Source: Acinetobacter halotolerans
Lineage (GTDB): Bacteria > Pseudomonadota > Gammaproteobacteria > Pseudomonadales > Moraxellaceae
Reading direction: 5' to 3'
Length of the DNA stretch: 64,000 bases
NCBI RefSeq assembly: GCF_004208515.1
Contig: NZ_SGIM01000001.1
Coordinates: 62,001 to 126,000, forward strand
Made by a program: the position numbers and the translations under genes. Position 1 is the first letter of the stretch; each line of letters starts with the position of its first letter. The notes beneath the pieces were generated by a model that worked only from the letters and a program-made list of their open reading frames with translations, made no database searches and was not told the DNA's origin. Of this stretch, positions 37,456 through 45,027 are shown in pieces.

Positions 37456-37583
37456 CCTACTTTGGTTTCGCCCAAAGTAGGCAAAGGCATTGTCATCTAC
37501 AAAACCTGTTCGCTTCTTTCAATACTTCAAATGATATTGCAAAGACAGTCTCTTGCAAATACCACGCAGGTTGTAGATGACAT
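37456..37583. repeat. Hairpin-rich intergenic element, possible copy C of the repeat family
   Basis: Hairpin 1 is CCTACTTTGG paired with CCAAAGTAGG (37456-37465 with 37472-37481). A larger inverted repeat has TGTCATCTACAA-AACCTG paired with CAGGTTGTAGATGACA (arms near 37491-37508 and 37567-37582), with a smaller TTGCAA hairpin inside. Hairpin 1 plus the following GCAAA resembles the first part of copies A and B. The GGCGGC hairpin is absent. It lies between the converging ends of urtE and the next gene. Confidence 0.55.
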
Positions 37584-37622
37584 TTCCGAGTATCATATTT
37601 GAGGCTGACTTTTGATTGTTTG

Positions 37623-38357
37623 TTAACCTTCAACCTTATAAAACGTACCACCTGCATAAACATTATGTCCAAAGCCGCATGTGGACTGACCATTGTTTTG
37701 TTCTACCTCGATTTTTTGTCCATTCTGCGGATCATTTAAAAATTGAAGTTTGATCTGACAGTCTTCATAACGATATTTTGCCTGTTTTGCGGTGATCGGC
37801 ATGTTGGTTTCAAATGAACCTAGGTTTGGACCATAAATAAGTCCACGCAGTCCAAAATAGTAACCTTCAAAATCAACAAGATATCGATTCTGTTGTTTTT
37901 TGACGGTGATGTAATCCCATTGACCAAAGCCATTGGCTCGGACATAGATGCCTTGTAGATCAGTCGATAGTTTGGGTTTGGGTAGTTGTTTCAAATTATA
38001 TTGACTGGTTTTAGTGTCTTTATTCCGTAAAAACCAGACTCTTGCCCATTGTGGTTTGCCGAGCTTGGCATAGCTCAGTCCGACATTATTATTGGCGATC
38101 TCAACGTCTCGATCAGTGACTTGAATGCCACTTTCTTCTGTATTTAGTTGGCAGAAATGTGCCCATGCAGCTTGATCTTCAAATTGTTTCACCGCTTTTG
38201 CATATTGCTTCTGATCGTAGAACTTTTTGCCCGCTTGTGCATATTGTTTTACTTTGGCACAGCCTTGTTGTAACTCTTGTTCAAAGGATGATTCAGCGAA
38301 ACTTGTGGTCGCTGCGAAAACACTAGTAATAAAAAAATATAATGGTAATGCTTTCAT
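37623..38357 (-). CDS. Periplasmic protein of unknown family with helical-repeat region
   Basis: This 244-residue protein has a Sec signal peptide (about 1-21, ending SFAES). Residues about 25-120 are helical with TPR-like features (AGKKFYDQKQYAKAVKQFED, NNVGLSYAKLGKPQWARVWF). The C-terminal half is beta-rich (GQWDYITV, YLVDFEGYYFGLRG) and has paired Cys. I do not recognise a named family. It has no operon partner. Confidence 0.7.
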   Translation of the reverse strand: MKALPLYFFITSVFAATTSFAESSFEQELQQGCAKVKQYAQAGKKFYDQKQYAKAVKQFEDQAAWAHFCQLNTEESGIQVTDRDVEIANNNVGLSYAKLGKPQWARVWFLRNKDTKTSQYNLKQLPKPKLSTDLQGIYVRANGFGQWDYITVKKQQNRYLVDFEGYYFGLRGLIYGPNLGSFETNMPITAKQAKYRYEDCQIKLQFLNDPQNGQKIEVEQNNGQSTCGFGHNVYAGGTFYKVEG

Positions 38358-38433
38358 CTTATTTTGTCTTTTTTAAAAATCTGATTGTTTTGATTTTAAC
38401 GAGCAATCCACCATGACGGCAGTGATGAAATTG

Positions 38434-38982
38434 TTATGCTTGTTGAAGTTGTAATTGCATCAATACCAAATCTCGCCATTGCCCAAACTTTTGTCCGACT
38501 TCTGGCATGTAACCTGTTTGCACAAAACCGAGTTGTTGGTGTAGCACGATCGAGCCTGTATTTTCGCTATCAATTGCCGCAACCATAATATGCATCTGTT
38601 GTTGGGTCGCTAAATAAATTAATTGTTGCATCAATGCCTTACCAAGACCTTGACGTGCGTAGTTTGGGTCAATAAAAACTGAATGTTCAATGGTTTGGCG
38701 ATAACCACTAATGCTCCGAAATGCAGCATAGTAAGCATAACCTGCCACTTTTTTATGCTGTAAATCTTCGACCACAATCATGGGAAATTGCTGTGTTTGT
38801 AATTGTTGAAAACGTTGTTGATATTCAGATAAACAAACTGCTTGATCATTCCAATTGGCTGTTCCAGTTAAAATTTCAGCATTGTAAATCGCAACAATAG
38901 CGTCTAGGTCATCGACAGTGGCAAAACGAATCTGGTAATACTGATTTAATATGAAAGGTGCAAATTGGATAGGAATTGGCAT
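38434..38982 (-). CDS. GNAT acetyltransferase, phosphinothricin-acetyltransferase-like
   Basis: This is a 182-residue cytoplasmic acetyltransferase. The pattern of IRFATVDDLDAIVAIYNAEI, a Gly-Tyr-Ala-Tyr strand (VAGYAYYAAFR), EHSVFIDPNYARQGLGKALMQQL and LHQQLGFVQTGYMPEVGQKFGQW is that of the Pat/Bar or MddA-like amino-acid-analogue acetyltransferases. Related enzymes acetylate methionine sulfone or sulfoximine; the actual substrate here is unknown. Confidence 0.85.
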   Translation of the reverse strand: MPIPIQFAPFILNQYYQIRFATVDDLDAIVAIYNAEILTGTANWNDQAVCLSEYQQRFQQLQTQQFPMIVVEDLQHKKVAGYAYYAAFRSISGYRQTIEHSVFIDPNYARQGLGKALMQQLIYLATQQQMHIMVAAIDSENTGSIVLHQQLGFVQTGYMPEVGQKFGQWRDLVLMQLQLQQA

Positions 38983-39102
38983 AGGTTTATGGATTAAATG
39001 AGTGACAGATAAATTTGTATCAGTAAACTAATTTTTATTTCAAGTAAATTGGCAGCGCCGCATAGATTATGAGGAAGCAGATTATTTTTGTATAGGTAAT
39101 TT

Positions 39103-39197
39103 CTTACTTTTCAGGGATGAAAAGTAAGCAAAAATCCTTTGTTTGGCAGAGGGTACGTTCATGTGACCCCTGCCAAACGGGCGGCATCCATGCCGCC
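39103..39197. repeat. Three-hairpin intergenic repeat, copy B
   Basis: Hairpin 1 (39103-39128) is CTTACTTTTCA paired with TGAAAAGTAAG. Hairpin 2 (39141-39178) is GTTTGGCAG paired with CTGCCAAAC, extended by GGGT/ACCC. Hairpin 3 (39180-39197) is GGCGGCATCCATGCCGCC, identical to copy A at 1079-1096. The linker after hairpin 1 (GCAAAAATCCTTTG) also resembles copy A. It lies downstream of the OmpK-like porin gene. Confidence 0.8.
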
Positions 39198-39225
39198 TGC
39201 CACGCTAGCAAACTAGAGCTAAGCT

Positions 39226-39951
39226 TTAGAAATGGTATTTGATTAAAGCGCTAACGTTGTTTTCGTCGCTGCCTTTGATACCAAATTTGTTATTCCAAAC
39301 TGAGTGCTCAACACCAAGATACAAACGAGTGTCTGGTGAAATGTGCTTGCCGACATTCCATTTATATTGTGTGGTCCAGTTAAGTTCGCTGGCATGATCT
39401 TTTTCAGCCGTTGACCAGTCGAGGAAACCATCGACCAAGAATTCTTCTGTGGAAACTTTAAATGGCAACGCATAGACCAAAGTCATTTGATAGTCATCAG
39501 CGGTGTTTTCATTATTGGCACGGTAGAAGTTGATATTCGCATATTGGAAATATGGAATTTTAAGATCAAAACCTACGCCGTATAAGAAATTATCGAAGTT
39601 ATTGCCATCGGCGCTGTTTGCTTCCCAAGTTGTTGAGATCAAAATATCTGTAACTGGGCCAAAAGCCAGTTTTTGACCTGAAACCTCACCTAGGCTTAGA
39701 CGCGGAGAAAGCTCGAAATAGGTGCTTTTATTGTCATCACTACCACGCATACGATCCATAAAAAAGAATACATCGGCATATTTTACTTTTGCCGCATATT
39801 CAACCGTTAAAGTCGTTTGCTTTTCATCAACAACTTCATAGTTTTCACCATATAAACCCGTGAGGCTAAAGTCCTGCCAAATAGGCTTTGCCTGAGTGAA
39901 AGCTGCCGTTGATACCAATACACATGTCGCCGCAAGTTGCTTAAATTGCAT
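39226..39951 (-). CDS. OmpK/Tsx-like outer membrane protein
   Basis: This 241-residue protein has a signal peptide (about 1-20, ending FTQAK) and an outer-membrane beta-barrel of the nucleoside-specific Tsx/OmpK family. Alternating strands end in SALIKYHF, with the terminal Phe typical of barrel proteins. Family segments include YADVFFFMDRMRG and YFELSPRLSLGE. The ATG at 39951 follows AGGGGGA; the longer frame upstream to 40152 has no support. The substrate may be nucleosides by family, but this is unproven here. Confidence 0.85.
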   Translation of the reverse strand: MQFKQLAATCVLVSTAAFTQAKPIWQDFSLTGLYGENYEVVDEKQTTLTVEYAAKVKYADVFFFMDRMRGSDDNKSTYFELSPRLSLGEVSGQKLAFGPVTDILISTTWEANSADGNNFDNFLYGVGFDLKIPYFQYANINFYRANNENTADDYQMTLVYALPFKVSTEEFLVDGFLDWSTAEKDHASELNWTTQYKWNVGKHISPDTRLYLGVEHSVWNNKFGIKGSDENNVSALIKYHF

Positions 39952-40443
39952 TAAAAAGATCCCCCTAAAAAGGCGTGTAAAGCATACAAGGAAATAAGCA
40001 AAAATAAAGCCAAATTTGACCAAATGCTCAAAAGAATTGTATAGGGAGCGGTGAGCTAAAAGAGCAATGTATTTTAGTGCTTTGTTGTGGCTAGTGCATC
40101 GACATTCCACAACTCTTATTTCTTCTTCATTTGAGGGAATCAGTTCTCGCAAATGTTGCTGATATCATTTAAATTTTTTGTGGCCTAAATAATAGCTGTT
40201 GCGAAGCACATACAAACCCCAATAAAAAATGTTAAAAATCAGCTTGCATATTTTTGATTATGGACGGATATTGGAAATATAGAAGATCTTCTTATGTACT
40301 GAAAAGCAACAGATGCAAAGCTAGGAGACTACAGGTATTTACACAATCAGAATATACAGCTGCACTGAATGACGGCATGCTCAAAATGCGTCTAAATAAT
40401 AAGTTTAGTCAAAACGTCTCATCGAAAAGAGAGGAAGATATTT
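39952..40443. other. Intergenic region between porin and hibernation factor genes
   Basis: This 492 bp region holds the divergent promoters of the two neighbours. A short inverted repeat, GTTGTGG with CCACAAC (40084-40090 and 40107-40113), is the only structure noted. A 66-codon frame at 40254 has no ribosome-binding site or family likeness and is not called. Confidence 0.5.
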
Positions 40444-40815
40444 ATGAATATTGAAATCCGTACAGATAAAAACATTCAAGGTAGTGAACGTTTAATTGGT
40501 TATGTCCGTGCAGAACTAATGCAAGAATTTCAACGCTATAGTGAGCGTATTACACATTTTTCAGTTCATCTTAGTGATGAAAATGGGGAAAAAACGGGAG
40601 ATCATGATAAACGCTGTATGATCGAAGCTCGCCCAGCAGGTTTGAAACCTGTCGCAGTAACACATAAAGCTGCAAATATTGATTTTTCTATTCATGGTGC
40701 GATTGATAAGTTGAAACGTAGTCTGGAGCATTTATATGAGAAAAAAGACCACCACCGTGGTGGCTTGCCTGAATATATTGATGTAGATGATGATTTAGAT
40801 GTAAAAGAAGCATAA
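40444..40815 (+). CDS. HPF/RaiA family ribosome-associated protein
   Basis: This 123-residue protein has a single HPF/RaiA (S30AE) domain of about 100 residues: a first strand MNIEIRTDKNIQGSERL, a helix, FSVHLSDENGEKTG, and DFSIHGAIDKLKRSLEH. It ends in an acidic tail. Such proteins bind the small ribosomal subunit and hold idle ribosomes. It lacks the C-terminal dimerisation domain of long HPF. GAGG precedes the ATG. A perfect terminator follows. Confidence 0.85.
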   Translation: MNIEIRTDKNIQGSERLIGYVRAELMQEFQRYSERITHFSVHLSDENGEKTGDHDKRCMIEARPAGLKPVAVTHKAANIDFSIHGAIDKLKRSLEHLYEKKDHHRGGLPEYIDVDDDLDVKEA

Positions 40816-40823
40816 TCATATCT

Positions 40824-40859
40824 GCATAAAAAAAGCCCAGTATCGGGCTTTTTTTATGC
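40824..40859 (+). terminator. Terminator after HPF-like gene
   Basis: This is a perfect 15 bp stem (40824-40838 with 40845-40859) containing AAGCCC/GGGCTT and a T tract. Confidence 0.9.
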
Positions 40860-40959
40860 GTGTATCAAATTTATACATGATTTTTAGTTCGTTTTATAAA
40901 AAGCTGTCGGGATATTCGGCATAATAGAAACATTAAATATTATATTGTGAGAATTGGTC

Positions 40960-41505
40960 ATGTTAAGCAAACAGCAACAGGCCTTGGTGCAAGCCATACA
41001 ACAACTCGATTTAGCCCAAGTGCAATCTCTACTTGCTGAAGGTCTTGACCCAAATTTTATTGATCCTGAACAGGGACCACCAGTTTCAGTCATTTGTGAT
41101 GGTCTATTTGTGTGGTGGGAAAGAATTTGTGAGGCTTATGAAGCCAATCAACCCATCGCTGAAACTGAAAAACAACAACAACTTAAAGTCTATTTAGATA
41201 TTTTAGACGCACTCATTCAGGCAAAAGCAAATTTATATTTGTGGGACGCAGAGGAGTTTTATGGGCCACTTTGGGATGCAGCAAGTTCAGCCTGTGCGCC
41301 AGTGGTACAACGTCTACTAGATGAAAAAGTTGATCCAAACACACGTGATGAAGAAGGCTTAACGATTTTATCGTCAATCAGCCAACTGTTCTTTGATTGT
41401 GATTTTGATGAAATCGACTGGTCTGAGTCATTAGCCGAAGAGCGTGAAACACTTGAGTTACTGCGTAAAAATGGCGCAAAAATGTCAAAAGAACTGACCG
41501 CATAA
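40960..41505 (+). CDS. Ankyrin-repeat-like protein
   Basis: This is a 181-residue soluble acidic protein. Two helical hairpins resemble ankyrin repeats: AIQQLDLAQVQSLLAEGLDPNFID near the start, and VVQRLLDEKVDPNTRDEEGLTIL near 120-140, with LLRKNGAKM at the end. This suggests a protein-binding role; the partner is unknown. The ATG at 40960 is preferred over a TTG two codons earlier. Unlinked to neighbours by spacing. Confidence 0.75.
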   Translation: MLSKQQQALVQAIQQLDLAQVQSLLAEGLDPNFIDPEQGPPVSVICDGLFVWWERICEAYEANQPIAETEKQQQLKVYLDILDALIQAKANLYLWDAEEFYGPLWDAASSACAPVVQRLLDEKVDPNTRDEEGLTILSSISQLFFDCDFDEIDWSESLAEERETLELLRKNGAKMSKELTA

Positions 41506-41535
41506 GCGTAGGCTAAGAATAGAAAGAGGATAATG

Positions 41536-42303
41536 ATGAATAAATTTCAAACATTGGGTTTTATTGCTATATCGACGATGGCGAGCACTGCTTTTGCTGC
41601 TGAGTTTTCTTTTGATCGTCCTGGCGCTGGTATGGGCACAGGAATTACGCCTGTCGGGCAGTTGGCATGGGAACAAGGTTTGCCGACAGTCAGCTATCAA
41701 CAACAAAACGTAGATGGTGAAAAAGAGAAAACCTTAACCCTCAATGGCGACATGTTATTGCGTACAGGTTTGGCCAAAGGACTGGAATTACAGCTTGGCT
41801 GGCAAGGTCCTGTTTGGCAGCAGCATAAACGTGCGGGCATGACCAAAGAAACTAATGGCCTAGGTGATGTCAGTATTGGTTTGAAAAAAGCCATTAATCT
41901 ACACGATGATCGTCTCACTATGGCTTTATTGGCCGAAGCTATTTTGGCGACAGGAAATGATGAGTTCACTGCCCATGATGATATCTATAGTTTAACTTCA
42001 GCTGTAGCGTATGAGTTTAGTGATCTGATCGGTACCTCGATCACCATGCGTTACGAAGCGCAAAACAGTAATTGGGCAGTGACTGCGATTCCAACCATTG
42101 ATTATAAAATTGCAGGTAAATTATCTGGATACTCAGAATTTATTTACCGTAAAGCAGAAAGCCAAGATTACGAATATGGCTTAGGCACTGGTTTGGTGTA
42201 TGCGGTGAATAATCGTATGCAGCTCGATGCCAATGTTGGGGTTGATTTAAATGGTGATGCCAGAAGCTACAACGGTGGTTTAGGCGTATCAGTTTTATTT
42301 TAA
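41536..42303 (+). CDS. Outer-membrane transporter-like protein (Phenol_MetA_deg type)
   Basis: This is a protein of about 255 residues with a signal peptide ending AFAAE. The mature part starts FSFDRPGAGMGTGITPVGQLAWEQG and shows alternating amphipathic strands with LRTGLAKGLELQLGW, GLGDVSIGLK and a terminal LF. These features match the outer-membrane MetA-pathway-of-phenol-degradation family. Transport substrate unknown. Two ATG codons are adjacent (41533 and 41536); AGAGGA spacing favours the second. Confidence 0.8.
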   Translation: MNKFQTLGFIAISTMASTAFAAEFSFDRPGAGMGTGITPVGQLAWEQGLPTVSYQQQNVDGEKEKTLTLNGDMLLRTGLAKGLELQLGWQGPVWQQHKRAGMTKETNGLGDVSIGLKKAINLHDDRLTMALLAEAILATGNDEFTAHDDIYSLTSAVAYEFSDLIGTSITMRYEAQNSNWAVTAIPTIDYKIAGKLSGYSEFIYRKAESQDYEYGLGTGLVYAVNNRMQLDANVGVDLNGDARSYNGGLGVSVLF

Positions 42304-42320
42304 GCAAAATTATCTTCTCA

Positions 42321-42358
42321 TGATCTCCCGTGAATTCCTGTATATCTCATCGGGAGCA
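42321..42358 (+). terminator. Hairpin upstream of dsbD
   Basis: CTCCCG pairs with CGGGAG about 20 bases apart, between the outer-membrane gene and dsbD. There is no T tract. It could be a weak terminator or a leader structure. Confidence 0.4.
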
Positions 42359-42383
42359 TTGGGCTGATCGAAGAGAAATCATC

Positions 42384-44240
42384 ATGAAAAAATGTACTCA
42401 GGGTGGCTACAGTTCCGAACTGATGTGTTACTTCCTTGGTAGTTTATTGTTGTTGTGTGGGTCGATGACCTATGCCCAAGAGAATATATCAGCGCAGCTG
42501 TTAAACCCTGAAGATGCATTTGCCTTTTCGGTTGAATCGACTGAGCGTAATCAGGCGCGACTCCATTGGAATATTCAACCAAACTATTATTTGTATCAAC
42601 ACAAATTCGAAGTACAACAAGGCAATCAACCCGTACAATTAAATTTGCCTAAAGCGGTTGATCAATATGATGAGAACTATGGACATAGCCAAGTTTATTA
42701 TCAGCAAGCTGAATTTGAGATCCCAACACAGGCATCTCAACATTATCGAGTAACGTGGCAAGGCTGTGCCAAAGATCGGATTTGTTACCCACCCCAAAAT
42801 ATAGAATTTCAGACCGATGCCGATGGTCTAGTCAGTGTACAAAACACAGCGTCAAATTCACAAAAACGTTTTTTAGATGTGGCTCGTTCTGCCAACGCCT
42901 TAAATACTGAAACTACAGCGTTTGATACCGCTTCAGATGATCAATCCTCTGCTTTAGATTCTTCTATTGCGACAAATTCAGCAGGTATGGCAGAAGACCA
43001 AAAGTGGTCTACGACCTTGGCACAACACTCACTGGCCTATAGTGTATTGTTATTTCTCGGTTTAGGGATATTATTGGCCTTTACGCCGTGTTCATTACCA
43101 ATGTTGCCGATTCTGACCTCGTTGATTGTCCGTGACAACAAAGGAGTCAAAGCGTGGGCGATCGCCTTTACTTTTGTGGTCAGTATGGCCATGGTATATG
43201 CCGTGTTAGGTATGATTGCTGCAACCGCAGGACTTAATTTTCAACGTTGGTTGCAACAACCCGCAACTTTGATTGCATTTAGCCTTTTATTCGTTGTATT
43301 TGCCTTAAACTTGTTTGGTTTGTTTGAGCTAAAACTGCCACAGAAATGGGTCAATCAATTGGATCGTATGCAGTCGATGCAACAGGGCGGTACTTTAATC
43401 GGTGCTAGTGTCATGGGCATGATTTCCGCGTTATTGGTTGGGCCCTGCATGACTGCGCCATTGGCTGGGATATTGTTGTTTATTTCACAAAACCAAAATC
43501 AATGGCAAGGTGCTTTACTGTTGTTCACGCTTGGCTTTGGGATGGGATTGCCTTTATTGCTCGCGAGTGTTTTAGGTGCTAAAGCTTTACCGAAAGCAGG
43601 CGAGTGGATGCATCAGATTAAGGTGATTTTTGCCTTTTTAATGTTGGCATTAAGCCTTTATTTCCTGCGACCGTTATTGCCAGAGCTGGCGATGCAATTG
43701 CTTAGCCTCGTTTTAGGTTTGGCTTTTATTATGTATGCACTTTACCGATTATTCGCTCAAAAAGGTAAGTTGCAATGGCTATATATTCTCTTGTTAATAC
43801 TCACCATACCATTTCTTGCTTATACTCAATATCAACATATTCAGAATCTGGGTTCTGTTCAGGCGGAGAAGTTGGCTGAATGGCATGTGGCAAAGACCGC
43901 TGAGCAATTTCAAGAGGTGTTAGCCAATGCGCCGAAAGATCGCGGCATTATTATTGATGTGTATGCAGATTGGTGTGTGGCATGTCAGCCAATTGAGCAC
44001 CGTATTTTAAAAGATGCAGAAGTACAACAAGCCTTAGCACCTTATTATTTAATTAAGCTAGATCTAAGTCAGTATGATGCTTCTCATCAAGCTTTATTAA
44101 AGCAATGGGATATTTTAGGACCGCCGACCTACTTATTTTTAGATCAGCAACAACAAGAAATTCGTTCGTTACGATTAACTGGGGCATTTAAAAAGGCAGA
44201 TTTATTACAGCAACTGGCTTTATTTGAAGGAAAATCATAA
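42384..44240 (+). CDS. dsbD: Thiol:disulfide interchange protein DsbD
   Basis: DsbD carries reducing power from cytoplasmic thioredoxin across the inner membrane to periplasmic DsbC and other proteins. The protein has 618 residues in three parts: a signal peptide and N-terminal domain with Cys in QGCAKDRICYPP; a membrane core with FTPCSLPMLPIL and GPCMTAPLAGIL; and a C-terminal thioredoxin domain with DWCVACQ. All three Cys pairs are present. The ATG at 42384 begins the signal peptide; the earlier ATG at 42330 adds an unlikely polar extension. The GST gene follows after two bases. Confidence 0.95.
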   Translation: MKKCTQGGYSSELMCYFLGSLLLLCGSMTYAQENISAQLLNPEDAFAFSVESTERNQARLHWNIQPNYYLYQHKFEVQQGNQPVQLNLPKAVDQYDENYGHSQVYYQQAEFEIPTQASQHYRVTWQGCAKDRICYPPQNIEFQTDADGLVSVQNTASNSQKRFLDVARSANALNTETTAFDTASDDQSSALDSSIATNSAGMAEDQKWSTTLAQHSLAYSVLLFLGLGILLAFTPCSLPMLPILTSLIVRDNKGVKAWAIAFTFVVSMAMVYAVLGMIAATAGLNFQRWLQQPATLIAFSLLFVVFALNLFGLFELKLPQKWVNQLDRMQSMQQGGTLIGASVMGMISALLVGPCMTAPLAGILLFISQNQNQWQGALLLFTLGFGMGLPLLLASVLGAKALPKAGEWMHQIKVIFAFLMLALSLYFLRPLLPELAMQLLSLVLGLAFIMYALYRLFAQKGKLQWLYILLLILTIPFLAYTQYQHIQNLGSVQAEKLAEWHVAKTAEQFQEVLANAPKDRGIIIDVYADWCVACQPIEHRILKDAEVQQALAPYYLIKLDLSQYDASHQALLKQWDILGPPTYLFLDQQQQEIRSLRLTGAFKKADLLQQLALFEGKS

Positions 44241-44242
44241 GC

Positions 44243-44938
44243 ATGTATACTTTATTTATTGGCAATAAAAATTACTCTACTTGGTCGATGCGTCCTTGGA
44301 TATTATTAAAACAGGCAGGGATTTCGTTTCAAGAGCATCTCATTCAGTTTGATGATTTTGAACTAGATAGTCCATTTAAGACAGAAATTTTGAAACTGAA
44401 TCCGACGGGTAAAGTACCTGTGCTGGTGGATGCTGATGTGACGGTTTGGGACAGTTTGGCGATTTGTGAATACGTCGCAGAGCAATCTCCTGAAAAAAAC
44501 TTGTTGCCACAGGATAAAAAATTACGTGCTCGAGCGCGTTGCATTAGCGCAGAAATGCACAGCAGTTTTCAAAGTTTACGTAATCTTTGTCCAATGAATA
44601 TTGAGGCTGATTTAGGCCATATTGGTCAAAAACTTTGGGCTGAGCATGATCAACTTCGTGCTGATGTAGCTCGTATTGAACAAATTTGGTCAGAACGCCC
44701 AAGTGAAGATAGCTTCTTATGTGGTGAGTTTAGTGTTGCCGACGCATTTTATGCGCCAGTAGTGATGCGTTTTGTGTGTTTCCAATTCCCTGTCTCTGCT
44801 TCAAGCCAAGTCTATATGCAAAAAATCTTGTCTTTGGCATCGGTTCAGCAGTGGATCGCCGAAGCCAAACAAGAACAAATGTTTGTGCCTCTTGATGAGC
44901 CGTACCGTCAAAATCGTGAAGAGTATTTGACCAACTAG
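44243..44938 (+). CDS. Glutathione S-transferase
   Basis: This is a 231-residue cytoplasmic enzyme. The N-terminal thioredoxin fold has FIGNKNYSTWSMRPWILLKQAG, whose Ser region is the likely catalytic site, and NPTGKVPVLVD with the cis-Pro and WDSLAICEYVAE for glutathione binding. A helical domain follows. It resembles the YfcF/maleylacetoacetate-isomerase-like GSTs. Substrate unknown. It starts two bases after the dsbD stop and is likely cotranscribed. Confidence 0.9.
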   Translation: MYTLFIGNKNYSTWSMRPWILLKQAGISFQEHLIQFDDFELDSPFKTEILKLNPTGKVPVLVDADVTVWDSLAICEYVAEQSPEKNLLPQDKKLRARARCISAEMHSSFQSLRNLCPMNIEADLGHIGQKLWAEHDQLRADVARIEQIWSERPSEDSFLCGEFSVADAFYAPVVMRFVCFQFPVSASSQVYMQKILSLASVQQWIAEAKQEQMFVPLDEPYRQNREEYLTN

Positions 44939-45027
44939 ACAAAATCCAAACAAAGAACTCCCCCTCATAATCAAAACATGAGTGATATTATGGCTTGAAA
45001 TATAGCCATAATAGGAGAAACTGCTCG

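Noticed and set aside
37440..37583. tRNA-like or riboswitch structure after urtE
   Set aside because: It lies between converging gene ends, so cannot act as a leader; hairpins fit an intergenic repeat.
40254..40454. 66-codon frame upstream of the HPF-like gene
   Set aside because: No ribosome-binding site, odd residue content, overlaps the HPF start; looks like chance open frame in a leader.
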